From Flavobacteriales bacterium (GTDB lineage: Bacteria; Bacteroidota; Bacteroidia; Flavobacteriales_F; PHOS-HE28): a stretch of DNA of 6,920 nucleotides. The translations under genes were made by a program, and so were the position numbers. The DNA is taken from contig JAHEFL010000084.1 of NCBI GenBank assembly GCA_024640205.1, forward strand, positions 1 to 6,920, in the 5' to 3' direction. This document shows, one piece after another, positions 1-6,250 of this stretch. Below the pieces are notes generated by a model. The model did not search any database, was not told the DNA's origin, and saw nothing but the letters and a program-made list of their open reading frames with translations. Within the stretch, counting starts at the first letter, position 1; every line of letters starts with the position of its first letter.

Positions 1-2
1 AG

Positions 3-407
3 CAGCAACAAATGGCCCAGGATGCCTTGGACCGATGGTGGTGGCCGAGCCTGATGATGTTCGGACCGAACGATGCGGAAAGCGCGCACAGCGCCCAGAG
101 CATGACCTGGAAGATCAAACGGGAGAGCAATGATGAACTCAGGCAGAAATTCATTGACCGCACCGTCCAGCAGGCCGAAGTGATCGGACTGCGGATCCCG
201 GATCCGGACCTGAAATGGAACGAGGGCACCGGGCACTACGATTTCGGACCGATCGATTGGGATGAATTCTGGAACGTGGTGAAAGGGAACGGGCCCTGCA
301 ACAAGGCACGGCTGGAAGCCAGGAACAAGGCACATGACCGAGGTGCATGGGTACGGGAAGCCGCCATTGCATACGCGGCCAAAAAGAAGGAGCGAGTGGC
401 CGCCTGA
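3..407 (+). CDS. paaA: PaaA, phenylacetyl-CoA epoxidase catalytic subunit (C-terminal part, 5' truncated)
   Basis: PaaA is the catalytic subunit of the cytoplasmic ring-1,2-phenylacetyl-CoA epoxidase, a bacterial multicomponent monooxygenase using a di-iron centre and O2. The frame is already open at base 3, before the first ATG (base 12), so the gene runs in from the left. About 134 residues are visible, compared with roughly 310 in E. coli PaaA. The visible part matches the E. coli C-terminus closely as I recall it: MMFGPND, then HSAQSMTWKIKR, SNDELRQKF, PDPDLKW, GPIDWDEFWNVV, GPCNKARLEARNKAH and GAWVREAA, ending in a Lys/Ala-rich tail. The di-iron ligands should lie in the unseen N-terminal portion, so catalytic competence cannot be judged. 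It is the first visible gene of a co-directional paaABCDGH run. The ATG at base 12 is internal and should not be used as a start. Confidence 0.96.
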   Translation, partial: QQQMAQDALDRWWWPSLMMFGPNDAESAHSAQSMTWKIKRESNDELRQKFIDRTVQQAEVIGLRIPDPDLKWNEGTGHYDFGPIDWDEFWNVVKGNGPCNKARLEARNKAHDRGAWVREAAIAYAAKKKERVAA

Positions 408-426
408 AGATGAAGTGGTGGTCAAG

Positions 427-450
427 CGGATCGATCACCGGTGCCATCCG
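427..450. repeat. Imperfect inverted repeat in the paaA-paaB gap
   Basis: CGGAT (427-431) and ATCCG (446-450) flank a perfect 8-base palindrome, CACCGGTG (436-443), in the 66-base gap between paaA and paaB. As DNA it could be an operator-like dyad. As RNA it would be a short 5-bp stem with a 14-base loop. There is no T-run, so it is not a terminator. The function is unknown and chance is possible. Confidence 0.35.
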
Positions 451-473
451 GAACCAATATCAGACCATTGACA

Positions 474-767
474 ATGAGCAAGGAAAAGGACAACTGGCCG
501 CTGTGGGAGGTATTCATCCAGAGCAAGCGGGGATTGGAGCATAAACATGTGGGCAGCCTGCACGCAGCCGACCCGCGCATGGCCATTGAGAATGCCCGGG
601 ATGTTTATACCAGGAGGCAGGAAGGGAACAGCATCTGGGTGGTTCTTGCGGAACACATGCACGCATCACGACCGGAAGATGCGGAGAGTTTCTATGATCC
701 GGCCGACGACAAGGTGTACCGGCACCCCACGTTCTACACCATGCCGGAAGGGGCCAAGTATATCTGA
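474..767 (+). CDS. paaB: PaaB, phenylacetyl-CoA epoxidase subunit B
   Basis: This small subunit of the phenylacetyl-CoA epoxidase bridges PaaAC heterodimers in the complex; it has no catalytic centre of its own. At 97 residues it matches the family length (about 95 in E. coli). Family signatures are WPLWEVF (residues 8-14), HKHVGSLHAAD (23-33), MAIENARDVYTRR (36-48), SIWVV (53-57) and KVYRHPTFYTMPEG (80-93). The ATG at 474 is chosen because it puts the conserved WPLWEVF near the N-terminus. A GTG at 441 would add 11 residues that the family lacks. No Shine-Dalgarno sequence precedes it. Two TGA stops in a row (765-770) end the frame. The gene lies 66 bases after paaA and 71 before paaC, fairly loose spacing for subunits of one complex. 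Confidence 0.97.
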   Translation: MSKEKDNWPLWEVFIQSKRGLEHKHVGSLHAADPRMAIENARDVYTRRQEGNSIWVVLAEHMHASRPEDAESFYDPADDKVYRHPTFYTMPEGAKYI

Positions 768-770
768 TGA

Positions 771-830
771 CGCAATCGCCCCCGGCCTGACACATTGTTG
801 GCGGCCGGGCGCGCGACGCCATTAATTGCG
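771..830 (+). other. Potential nested stem-loop between paaB and paaC
   Basis: The 71-base gap holds two nested complementary pairs. The inner one is CCCGGCC (781-787) with GGCCGGG (803-809), seven GC pairs around a 15-base loop. The outer one is CGCAAT (771-776) with ATTGCG (825-830). The fold would begin right after the tandem paaB stops and end eight bases before the paaC ATG. No T-run follows, so it is not a standard terminator. It could act in mRNA processing, stability or control of paaC translation, but that is inference. Confidence 0.4.
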
Positions 831-838
831 ATGCACGA

Positions 839-1597
839 ATGACCGACCAAGAAGCTCTTCACACCTACGCGTTGCGACTTGCCGACGACCTGCTCATCCT
901 GAGCCACCGTCTGGGAGAATGGTGCGGCCATGGACCCGTCCTGGAAGAGGATATCGCGCTGACGAACCGGGCGTTGGACCACTTGGGCGAAGCGCGCAAC
1001 CTATTGACCTATGCGGGTCAGGTGGAAGGCAAAGGCCGGGACGAGGACGACCTCGCATACCTGCGGAAGGAGCGCGAATATTTGAACGTCAAGTTGGTGG
1101 AACAGGAGAATGGTGATTATGCGCATACGATCGCACGGAGTTTCCTCTTCGATGCCTACCACCTGCCATTGATGGAAGCGATGTTGAAGAGCAAGGATGA
1201 GCAATTGGCCGCCATCGCCGGCAAGGCGGTCAAGGAAGCGACCTATCACCTCCGGCATAGCAGCGATTGGATGATCCGCTTCGGTGACGGCACCGATGAA
1301 AGCCACCAACGGGCGCAGCGGGCATTGAACGAACTATGGACCTTTACGGGCGAATTGTTCGTATCGGATGAAGTAACCTCGAAACTCGTCGAAATGGGTG
1401 TTGCACCTGACCTTGGCGCAGTGAAAGCGGCATTCGACAGGACCGTGAATGAGGTTCTTGCTGAGGCCACCTTGTCCCGTCCAGAAGATGGGTACATGGC
1501 CACTGGTGGTCGCCAGGGAATGCACACGGAACGAATGGGCTTCATCCTCACCGAAATGCAATACATGCAGCGCGCATATCCGGGTGCGGAATGGTGA
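839..1597 (+). CDS. paaC: PaaC, phenylacetyl-CoA epoxidase structural subunit
   Basis: PaaC is the ferritin-like partner of PaaA in the phenylacetyl-CoA epoxidase. In E. coli it is structural, supporting PaaA rather than carrying out the oxygenation. The 252 residues agree with the family (about 248 in E. coli). Motifs in order: LSHRLGEWCGHGP (residues 21-33), DHLGEARNLLTYA (47-59), LVEQENGDYAHTIAR (86-100), KEATYHLRHS (132-141), LWTFTGELF, and a C-terminal run GGRQGMHTERMG...LTEMQYMQRAYPG that is very close to E. coli. The ATG at 839 gives the expected N-terminus. The sequence before it has no Shine-Dalgarno motif. A three-codon frame (ATG CAC GAA TGA, 831-842) overlaps the paaC start as ATGA, possibly coupling but probably chance. 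The stop codon forms the left edge of a 12-base palindrome. Confidence 0.97.
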   Translation: MTDQEALHTYALRLADDLLILSHRLGEWCGHGPVLEEDIALTNRALDHLGEARNLLTYAGQVEGKGRDEDDLAYLRKEREYLNVKLVEQENGDYAHTIARSFLFDAYHLPLMEAMLKSKDEQLAAIAGKAVKEATYHLRHSSDWMIRFGDGTDESHQRAQRALNELWTFTGELFVSDEVTSKLVEMGVAPDLGAVKAAFDRTVNEVLAEATLSRPEDGYMATGGRQGMHTERMGFILTEMQYMQRAYPGAEW

Positions 1598-1606
1598 TCC
1601 GGATCA
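1595..1606. repeat. Perfect 12-base palindrome over the paaC stop codon
   Basis: TGATCCGGATCA is its own reverse complement and includes the paaC TGA. It opens the 52-base paaC-paaD gap. It has no spacer, so an RNA hairpin would be poor; a protein-binding dyad is conceivable. GATC-containing palindromes are frequent throughout this window, so chance is a serious alternative. Confidence 0.4.
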
Positions 1607-1649
1607 GTGCGACGGCAACCTCTCCGGCATTTTCGACCCGGGAACACCA

Positions 1650-2153
1650 ATGATGGGCGATCAAAACCCGATCACCGAGGAACGCATCCTGGCAATATTG
1701 GATCGCGTCAAGGACCCTGAGATCCCGGTGATCAGTTTGATCGACCTGGGTGTGGTGAACGGTATCGACGTGAGTGCTTCAGGTGCCGTTACCGTGACGA
1801 TCACCCCGACCTATACCGGATGCCCCGCCATGGACGTCATGAAGGCTGACATTCTCACTGAATTGGGCAATGCGGGGATCGAAGATGTCCGGGTGGAATT
1901 GGTACTCGCCCCCGCCTGGTCCACTGATCGGATCACCGAGGGCGGCAAGCGGAAGCTGAAGGAATACGGGATCGCACCACCGGAGACGACCGCGGACATT
2001 CGGGCGCTCAAGGGAAAGGCACCCATTGTAGAATGCCCCCAGTGTGGGTCCGAGGATACCGTGATGCTATCCGCCTTCGGAAGTACGGCCTGCAAAGCAC
2101 TATGGAAGTGCAATACGTGCCTTGAGCCGTTCGATCAGTTCAAGTGCCTGTGA
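1650..2153 (+). CDS. paaD: PaaD, DUF59/MIP18-type assembly factor of the phenylacetyl-CoA epoxidase
   Basis: PaaD is needed for phenylacetyl-CoA oxygenation and is thought to help insert or mature metal centres of the epoxidase, as related MIP18/SufT proteins do for Fe-S proteins. The 167 residues equal the family length. An N-terminal DUF59 domain carries DPEIPVISLIDLG (residues 22-34) and TPTYTGCPA with Cys58. APAWSTD (87-93) and EYGIAPP (105-111) follow. The C-terminal zinc-ribbon-like part has CPQC (Cys129, Cys132), FGSTACKALWKCNTC (Cys148, Cys154, Cys157) and a terminal FKCL (Cys166), all matching E. coli PaaD. The start is the first of two adjacent ATGs (1650 and 1653); either is possible. 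The frame is open far upstream inside paaC, but those residues are not PaaD-like. No Shine-Dalgarno is visible. The stop is 25 bases before paaG. Confidence 0.95.
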   Translation: MMGDQNPITEERILAILDRVKDPEIPVISLIDLGVVNGIDVSASGAVTVTITPTYTGCPAMDVMKADILTELGNAGIEDVRVELVLAPAWSTDRITEGGKRKLKEYGIAPPETTADIRALKGKAPIVECPQCGSEDTVMLSAFGSTACKALWKCNTCLEPFDQFKCL

Positions 2154-2178
2154 TGTGAACGGAAGAGCAAACCTGAAC

Positions 2179-2958
2179 ATGGCCTATAACAAGATCAACT
2201 ACAGCATTTCCAGCGGCGTCGCCACGATCACGTTGAACCGACCTGACAAGCTCAACAGCTTCGACCGGGAAATGGCACTGGAGACCATTGACGCTTTGGA
2301 TAAGGCTGCCGGCGATAAAGACGTCCGCGCGTTGCTACTGACGGGTGAAGGGCGGGCGTTCTGTGCTGGTCAGGATCTCGCGGAAGCGATCGCGCCGGGA
2401 ACGAAGATCGAGGAGATCATCACGGTACAATACAATCCCATCGTGAAGCGCTTACGCACCCTTCCGAAACCTGTGGTCGCGGCAGTGAACGGCGTGGCAG
2501 CGGGCGCCGGTGCCAACATCGCCTATGCGTGTGATCTGACGCTCGCCTCAGAGAGCGCCAAATTCGTGCAGAGTTTCATCAACATCGGGCTGATCCCGGA
2601 CAGCGGAGGGACCTTCACGCTGCCCCGCCTCGTGGGGATGCAGCGCGCTTTCGGACAAATGATCCTGGCGCCCAAGGTGAGCGCCCGGGAAGCGGAAGCC
2701 TTGGGCATGATCTGGAAAGTCGTTCCGGATGCGGACCTGATGACGGAAGCAGCGGCCCTTGCAGGATCTTTGGCCGGAATGCCCACCAAGGCCATCGCGC
2801 TGACCAAGGATGCGCTGAACAAGGCTCAGAACAATGACCTCAATGCCCAATTGGATGTCGAGAATGAACTCCAAAGCATCGCGGGCAGGAGCCATGACTA
2901 CAATGAAGGCGTGAAGGCCTTCCTGGAGAAGCGTAAGCCTGAATTCAAGGGCGAATAG
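2179..2958 (+). CDS. paaG: PaaG, 1,2-epoxyphenylacetyl-CoA isomerase (oxepin-CoA forming)
   Basis: This is a crotonase-superfamily enzyme of 259 residues (E. coli PaaG about 262). PaaG isomerises ring-1,2-epoxyphenylacetyl-CoA to oxepin-CoA and also shifts the double bond in a later enoyl-CoA intermediate. Features seen: LNRPDKLNSF (residues 19-28), the CoA/oxyanion-hole segment GRAFCAGQDL (58-67), YNPIVKRLRTLPKPVVAAVNG (85-105), GVAAGAGANIA, and GLIPDSGGT (137-145) with Asp141 at the position of the catalytic Asp of PaaG; classical hydratases have Glu in this region. GMIWKVV and the C-terminal AGRSHDYNEGVKAFLEKRKPEFKG also match PaaG rather than PaaF. The ATG at 2179 puts the first strand where the family expects it. 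An upstream in-frame alternative (2122) overlaps the end of paaD and is disfavoured. The gene follows paaD directly, where E. coli has paaE and paaF. Confidence 0.93.
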   Translation: MAYNKINYSISSGVATITLNRPDKLNSFDREMALETIDALDKAAGDKDVRALLLTGEGRAFCAGQDLAEAIAPGTKIEEIITVQYNPIVKRLRTLPKPVVAAVNGVAAGAGANIAYACDLTLASESAKFVQSFINIGLIPDSGGTFTLPRLVGMQRAFGQMILAPKVSAREAEALGMIWKVVPDADLMTEAAALAGSLAGMPTKAIALTKDALNKAQNNDLNAQLDVENELQSIAGRSHDYNEGVKAFLEKRKPEFKGE

Positions 2959-3028
2959 TACCGGTACCGTCACGTTACAGCATGCACCGCGCCCCCTGAG
3001 TAAGGACTATCCTGACGAACTTCGTGGC

Positions 3029-4195
3029 ATGGACCGAACTACGAACATTGGAGTAATTGGTGCAGGTACCATGGGCACCGGGATCGTTCAGCTTGCCGCC
3101 CAAGCAGGACATGAGGTCGTGCTGTTCGACACCAGGGCGGGTGCTGCCGGACAGGCATTGGATGCACTGGGAAAAACCTTGCACAAGCTGGTCGAAAAAG
3201 GCAAGTTCAACCCGGATCAGGTCAAGGGGATCCTGGACCGGATCACGGTCGCGAACGCCTTACAGGACTTGGCGGCAAGCGGGCTCGTCGTCGAGGCGAT
3301 CATCGAGGATCTAACGATCAAGAAGAAGCTCTTTTCGGACCTGGAAAAGATCGTACCAAAGGATTGTGTTCTGGCTACCAACACTTCTTCCCTTTCCGTA
3401 ACGGCCATAGCTGCCGCTTGTGAACTTACAGGGCGGGTGATCGGTCTACATTTCTTCAATCCTGCTCCTATCCTACCATTGGTCGAGGTGGTCCCTGGTC
3501 TGGCCACGGCTGAAGGGACGGTAGGAAAGGCTGTGGAGTTGATGCACGCGTGGGGTAAGGTACCCGTTACCTGCCGGGACACGCCGGGGTTCATCGTGAA
3601 CCGGGTGGCACGCCCCTTCTATGGTGAATCATTGAGGATCCTGGAGGAAGGGATCGCTGACATGGCCACGATCGATCATGCCATGCGCAGCAAGGGAGGT
3701 TTTCGCATGGGCCCGTTCGAGCTGATGGACCTGATCGGTAACGATGTCAACTTCGCTGTGACACAAAGCGTTTACAATGCGTTCTTCCAGGACCCACGAT
3801 ATCGTCCAAGCCTTACCCAGCAGCGCATGGTGGAAGCAGGGTGGTTCGGCAGAAAATCAGGGCGCGGCTACTATGACCACTCCAAGGCTGCCATCACGAC
3901 CGAACCATCGAACGATGATGCCCTCTTGGATCGGATCTGCGGGCGCGTCCTCGTGATGCTTATCAATGAAGCGGTGGACGCGCTGTACCTCGGTATCGCG
4001 AGTAAAAAAGATCTGGACCTGGCGATGACCAAAGGAGTGAACTATCCTAAGGGCTTATTGGATTGGGCGAACGAGAAGGGCCTCTCCCAGTGTCTTTCAG
4101 CCTTGGAAGGGCTGCAGTCCGAGTATGGCGAGGACCGCTACCGGCCTTCACCCTTGCTGCGGAGAATGGCGGCTGACGGTTCGACTTTCAACTAG
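3029..4195 (+). CDS. paaH: PaaH, 3-hydroxyadipyl-CoA dehydrogenase, compact two-domain form
   Basis: PaaH is an NAD-dependent 3-hydroxyacyl-CoA dehydrogenase; in this pathway it oxidises 3-hydroxyadipyl-CoA to 3-oxoadipyl-CoA. The Rossmann domain has GAGTMG (residues 11-16) and the acidic strand end LFD (32-34). Catalytic residues keep the spacing of the human enzyme: Ser120 (NTSS), His141 in HFFNPAP, Glu153 in LVEVV and Asn191 in GFIVNR. The first C-terminal domain spans about 189-285 (MGPFELMDLIG, WFGRKSGRGYYD). A second copy covers about 298-380 (INEAVDAL, GVNYPKGLLDW, YGEDRYRPSPLLRRM). E. coli PaaH has the same architecture in 475 residues; this one has 388, lacking the roughly 85-residue segment between the two C-terminal domains. 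The start fits the glycine loop. A 70-base gap separates it from paaG. No terminator is evident downstream. Confidence 0.93.
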   Translation: MDRTTNIGVIGAGTMGTGIVQLAAQAGHEVVLFDTRAGAAGQALDALGKTLHKLVEKGKFNPDQVKGILDRITVANALQDLAASGLVVEAIIEDLTIKKKLFSDLEKIVPKDCVLATNTSSLSVTAIAAACELTGRVIGLHFFNPAPILPLVEVVPGLATAEGTVGKAVELMHAWGKVPVTCRDTPGFIVNRVARPFYGESLRILEEGIADMATIDHAMRSKGGFRMGPFELMDLIGNDVNFAVTQSVYNAFFQDPRYRPSLTQQRMVEAGWFGRKSGRGYYDHSKAAITTEPSNDDALLDRICGRVLVMLINEAVDALYLGIASKKDLDLAMTKGVNYPKGLLDWANEKGLSQCLSALEGLQSEYGEDRYRPSPLLRRMAADGSTFN

Positions 4196-4232
4196 CAGAG
4201 CCGTTCGTTCCGCCCAACTCTTTTCCCGGTAT

Positions 4233-4265
4233 TTTGTTTCCATGGAATATTTCTTCATACATTCG
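4233..4265 (+). promoter_or_regulatory. Candidate Bacteroidota-type promoter for the YceI-like gene
   Basis: The 95-base gap after paaH is visibly AT-richer than its surroundings. It has TTTG (4233-4236), a 21-base spacer, then TACATTCG (4258-4265), one mismatch from the Bacteroidota -7 consensus TAnnTTTG. Transcription would begin near 4272, giving a leader of roughly 20 bases with an A-run before the ATG at 4291. An alternative -7-like TATTTTG lies at 4230-4236 but has no matching upstream element. This is pattern matching by eye only. Confidence 0.35.
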
Positions 4266-4290
4266 CGCACATTCATCTTAAAACGGGACC

Positions 4291-4950
4291 ATGAACAAGA
4301 CTGCATTTTCAATTGCTGCGATGGCAGCCCTGACGTTGATCGCCTGCGGACCTAGTGACGCTGAGATCGCTGCCGAGAAGGAAAAGGCCACAGCCGATAG
4401 CATAGCGGCCGCCGCTGCCATGGAAAAAAACGTGGCTTTGGACCTTCAAGAGAGCAACGTGACTTGGGAGGGCAACATGACCGGAGCCAAAGTTTATGGC
4501 CATACCGGAACACTGAACCTGACTGCAGGAGAATTGGTCATGAAAGGTGGACAAGTAGTGTCAGGCAGCTTTATGGTAGATATGAACACGATAACGCCGA
4601 CGGATGATGGTTACGCTCCTGATGGATCTGCCGAAGGGACCCGATCCAATCTTGTCGGGCATCTTTCCTCTGAGAGCTTTTTCGATGTAACTAATCACCC
4701 CACTGCTTCATTCAAGATCACATCAGTGGATGGAAATACGGCCATGGGTCAATTGACCATCCGCGGAACGACCAATGAGGAAAAGGTGACCGATATTGAG
4801 GTCAGCGAAAGCGAAGGCACGGTGAAAGTGCTTGGAAATCTGGTGTTCGACCGTCACAAATACGGTGCAACTTGGGACCATCCTGTGAAGGAGCTCTTGC
4901 TTGCCAACGACATTTCCCTGCAGGTCCGATTGGTCGGCACCGCGGAATGA
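4291..4950 (+). CDS. YceI-family lipoprotein
   Basis: A 219-residue predicted lipoprotein. The N-terminus has a Lys at position 3, a hydrophobic stretch and the lipobox Leu16-Ile17-Ala18-Cys19, so the mature protein should begin at a lipidated Cys19 and sit in the cell envelope. An Ala/Glu/Lys-rich linker (about 24-46) follows, then a YceI-like domain to the end: NVTWEG (56-61), VYGHTGTL (68-75), GSFMVDMNTIT (92-102), SSESFFDVTNHPTASFKI, QLTIRGTT and a final strand with FDRHKYGATWD. YceI proteins are lipocalin-like beta barrels that bind long polyisoprenoid or other amphiphilic ligands; the ligand here is unknown. It has no known place in phenylacetate breakdown and appears to be its own transcription unit, with a candidate promoter upstream and a strong hairpin downstream. 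Its coding sequence looks somewhat AT-richer than the flanking paa genes. Confidence 0.9.
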   Translation: MNKTAFSIAAMAALTLIACGPSDAEIAAEKEKATADSIAAAAAMEKNVALDLQESNVTWEGNMTGAKVYGHTGTLNLTAGELVMKGGQVVSGSFMVDMNTITPTDDGYAPDGSAEGTRSNLVGHLSSESFFDVTNHPTASFKITSVDGNTAMGQLTIRGTTNEEKVTDIEVSESEGTVKVLGNLVFDRHKYGATWDHPVKELLLANDISLQVRLVGTAE

Positions 4951-4966
4951 TCGTTTGATCTTGAAG

Positions 4967-5006
4967 AATGAAATGAGGCGCACCGAACAGTGCGCCTCAT
5001 TTCATT
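4967..5006. terminator. Bidirectional rho-independent terminator between convergent genes
   Basis: A perfect 17-bp inverted repeat (left arm 4967-4983, right arm 4990-5006) closes on a 6-base loop (CGAACA). The inner stem is GC-rich (GGCGCAC/GTGCGCC) and the outer stem is A-rich on the left and T-rich on the right, so each strand reads hairpin plus U-rich tail. It starts 16 bases after the stop of the YceI-like gene and lies 16 bases from the stop of the convergent DUF2461 gene, so it probably terminates both. Confidence 0.88.
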
Positions 5007-5022
5007 TCAGGTCCATCCTGGC

Positions 5023-5685
5023 TTAGCCCTCGGCCAGCAGAAAATCGTTCATGGGCTTCATGGCCTTGTAGTGCTCCATGAGGATCTGAGGCAACTTGGG
5101 GTCCTCGACCACCTTCGCTGGTAGTTCTGCCATGTAATAGAACTGCTTGTTCGCGATCAACGGTTCCTTTTCCACCAGTGCCTTGAACTCAGGTGGCAGC
5201 ACCTTGTTCTTCTCACCCATCACACTGCCGAAGAACTTCACGAAGTTCTTGTCCGACCGTAATGCTTGGAAGCGCTTCATTTTACCAGCGATGTGCTGTC
5301 TGATACGATACAGGTCCTCTTTCTCGGGCATGTAGCGCCCTCCATAAATGCGGACCTTTTCCGGCCCCAGTTCGAAGTAGATCCCCGGCACCCCATGATC
5401 CTTGCGACCGGCGGGCGAAACGATGGCTGACATCTGCATCTTATAGGGCGTCTTGTCCTTGCTGAAACGGATGTCACGGTTGATCCTGAAGATGGCCTCC
5501 TTAGGAGCGATCTGCACCCGCGGATCCTCCTTCGACACGCGTTTGATGACTTCTGCAACAAAGTCCTCGAACGGGACCTTCACACTTTTCTCGTAGCGCT
5601 TGCGGTTCTTGTCGAACCACTCCTTGTTGTTGTTCTTCGCCAGATCCTTGAAGAAGCGGTTGAAATCGGGAGTGAACCAGCTCAT
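5023..5685 (-). CDS. DUF2461 (TIGR02453-type) protein of unknown function
   Basis: A 220-residue protein of the DUF2461 family, widespread in Bacteroidota, Actinobacteria and others, with no established biochemical function. Signatures are the N-terminal FTPDFNRFFKDLAKNNNKEWF (residues 4-24), in which aromatic and Asn/Trp positions are typical, and the hallmark FRINRDIRFSKDKTPYK (66-82). GIYFELGPEKVRIYGG and the RYMPEKEDLYRIR stretch follow, also characteristic. It has no signal peptide or membrane segment and is rich in Lys, so it is likely cytoplasmic. The length is normal and no key block is missing. The ATG at 5685 gives the typical short lead before FTPDF. The gene runs against the paa genes, convergent with the YceI-like gene and divergent from ogt, so it is not part of the paa operon. 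Confidence 0.9.
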   Translation of the reverse strand: MSWFTPDFNRFFKDLAKNNNKEWFDKNRKRYEKSVKVPFEDFVAEVIKRVSKEDPRVQIAPKEAIFRINRDIRFSKDKTPYKMQMSAIVSPAGRKDHGVPGIYFELGPEKVRIYGGRYMPEKEDLYRIRQHIAGKMKRFQALRSDKNFVKFFGSVMGEKNKVLPPEFKALVEKEPLIANKQFYYMAELPAKVVEDPKLPQILMEHYKAMKPMNDFLLAEG

Positions 5686-5729
5686 GACATCGTATTTTGT
5701 CCGAAGTTAACGAGTACAGAATCCTTAGG
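5686..5729. promoter_or_regulatory. 44-base divergent spacer between the DUF2461 gene and ogt
   Basis: The starts of the - strand DUF2461 gene and + strand ogt face away from each other across 44 bases, so at least one promoter should lie in or near this spacer. A TATTTTG (5693-5699) reads toward ogt and TAACTTCG (5709 to 5702 on the - strand) reads toward the DUF2461 gene. Both loosely resemble the TAnnTTTG element, but neither has a convincing TTTG partner at the right distance. A GTTAAC palindrome is also present (5706-5711). Confidence 0.35.
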
Positions 5730-6236
5730 ATGGCACGCGCTCGCAGAGAACCGGAGCTCTTCGCCCCACTGCACGTGGCCGTTGTCGACGGTCCGATGGG
5801 CAAGGTGTGGATCGAAAGCGATGGTGCGTTGATCACGCGCGTGAGCTTCGAAACGCTGCATGTGCGGCAGGCGAGAACACCGAAAGTGCTGAACGACGCT
5901 CAAAAACAGCTGGAAGCCTATTTCAAAGGCAGGCGCAAGCATTTTGAACTCCCCATACAGCGTCAAGGCACGCGATTCCAGAAATTGGTGTGGGATGCGA
6001 TCGAAGGGATCCGGTTCGGGGATACGCGCAGCTACCAGGAGATCGCCGATCGGATCGGGGGACGCTCGATGGCGCGGACCGTGGGCAATGCATGCGGCTC
6101 GAACCCCACCCCCATCATCGTTCCCTGCCACCGGGTGATCGGCAGCAGCGGATTGTTAACGGGATACGTCGGTGGGATCTGGCGTAAACGTTGGTTGCTC
6201 CAACACGAGGGGGTCTTGTCCAAAGAGCTGTTCTGA
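5730..6236 (+). CDS. ogt: Methylated-DNA--[protein]-cysteine S-methyltransferase (O6-alkylguanine repair)
   Basis: This suicide DNA-repair protein transfers the alkyl group from O6-alkylguanine (and O4-alkylthymine) to its own cysteine. The 168 residues fit the Ogt/AGT class, without an Ada-type regulatory domain. A weak N-terminal domain (about 15-75, GPMGKVWIESDG) is followed by the conserved C-terminal domain: GTRFQKLVWDAI (80-91), FGDTRSYQEIA (96-106), the Arg finger Arg116 in ARTVGNACGSNP, the active site PCHRVIG (132-138) with acceptor Cys133, and LTGYVGGIWRKRWLLQHEG (143-161). The Arg116-Cys133 spacing equals Arg128-Cys145 of human AGT. The ATG at 5730 is chosen; a TTG at 5697 would add 11 residues and almost touch the divergent gene. 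No clear Shine-Dalgarno precedes the start. It shares its strand with paaI and paaJ, 54 bases upstream of paaI, and may be cotranscribed with them. Confidence 0.94.
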   Translation: MARARREPELFAPLHVAVVDGPMGKVWIESDGALITRVSFETLHVRQARTPKVLNDAQKQLEAYFKGRRKHFELPIQRQGTRFQKLVWDAIEGIRFGDTRSYQEIADRIGGRSMARTVGNACGSNPTPIIVPCHRVIGSSGLLTGYVGGIWRKRWLLQHEGVLSKELF

Positions 6237-6250
6237 GCGGCCCTCATGAA

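Noticed and set aside
441..473. GTG start for paaB 11 codons upstream of the chosen ATG
   Set aside because: The extra residues have no counterpart in PaaB, whose conserved block starts near the N-terminus.
781..809. GC-rich hairpin between paaB and paaC as a terminator
   Set aside because: No T-run follows and it would split subunits of a single enzyme complex.
1449..1649. Long upstream extension of paaD overlapping paaC
   Set aside because: The PaaD family begins near the ATG at 1650; the extension is out-of-frame paaC sequence.
1246..1650. 134-codon frame on the - strand across paaC
   Set aside because: It is antisense to a clear PaaC and the translation is Cys/Arg/Ser-rich without family features.
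2122..2178. Upstream start for paaG inside the end of paaD
   Set aside because: The 19 added residues are Ser-rich paaD shadow and the crotonase fold begins just after the ATG at 2179.
2548..2973. 141-codon frame on the - strand across paaG
   Set aside because: It is opposite the conserved PaaG core and has no recognisable motifs.
4177..4224. Terminator after paaH
   Set aside because: The only pairing found (ACGGTT with AGCCGT) is a 6-bp stem with a G-U pair and a long loop, and the T-run is too far away.
5697..5729. TTG start for ogt
   Set aside because: It would leave only 11 bases for two divergent genes, and the ATG at 5730 gives a normal-length protein.
5682..6131. 149-codon frame on the - strand across ogt
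   Set aside because: It lies antisense to the highly conserved ogt frame and its translation is Arg/His/Pro-rich with no recognisable domain; it is a shadow.
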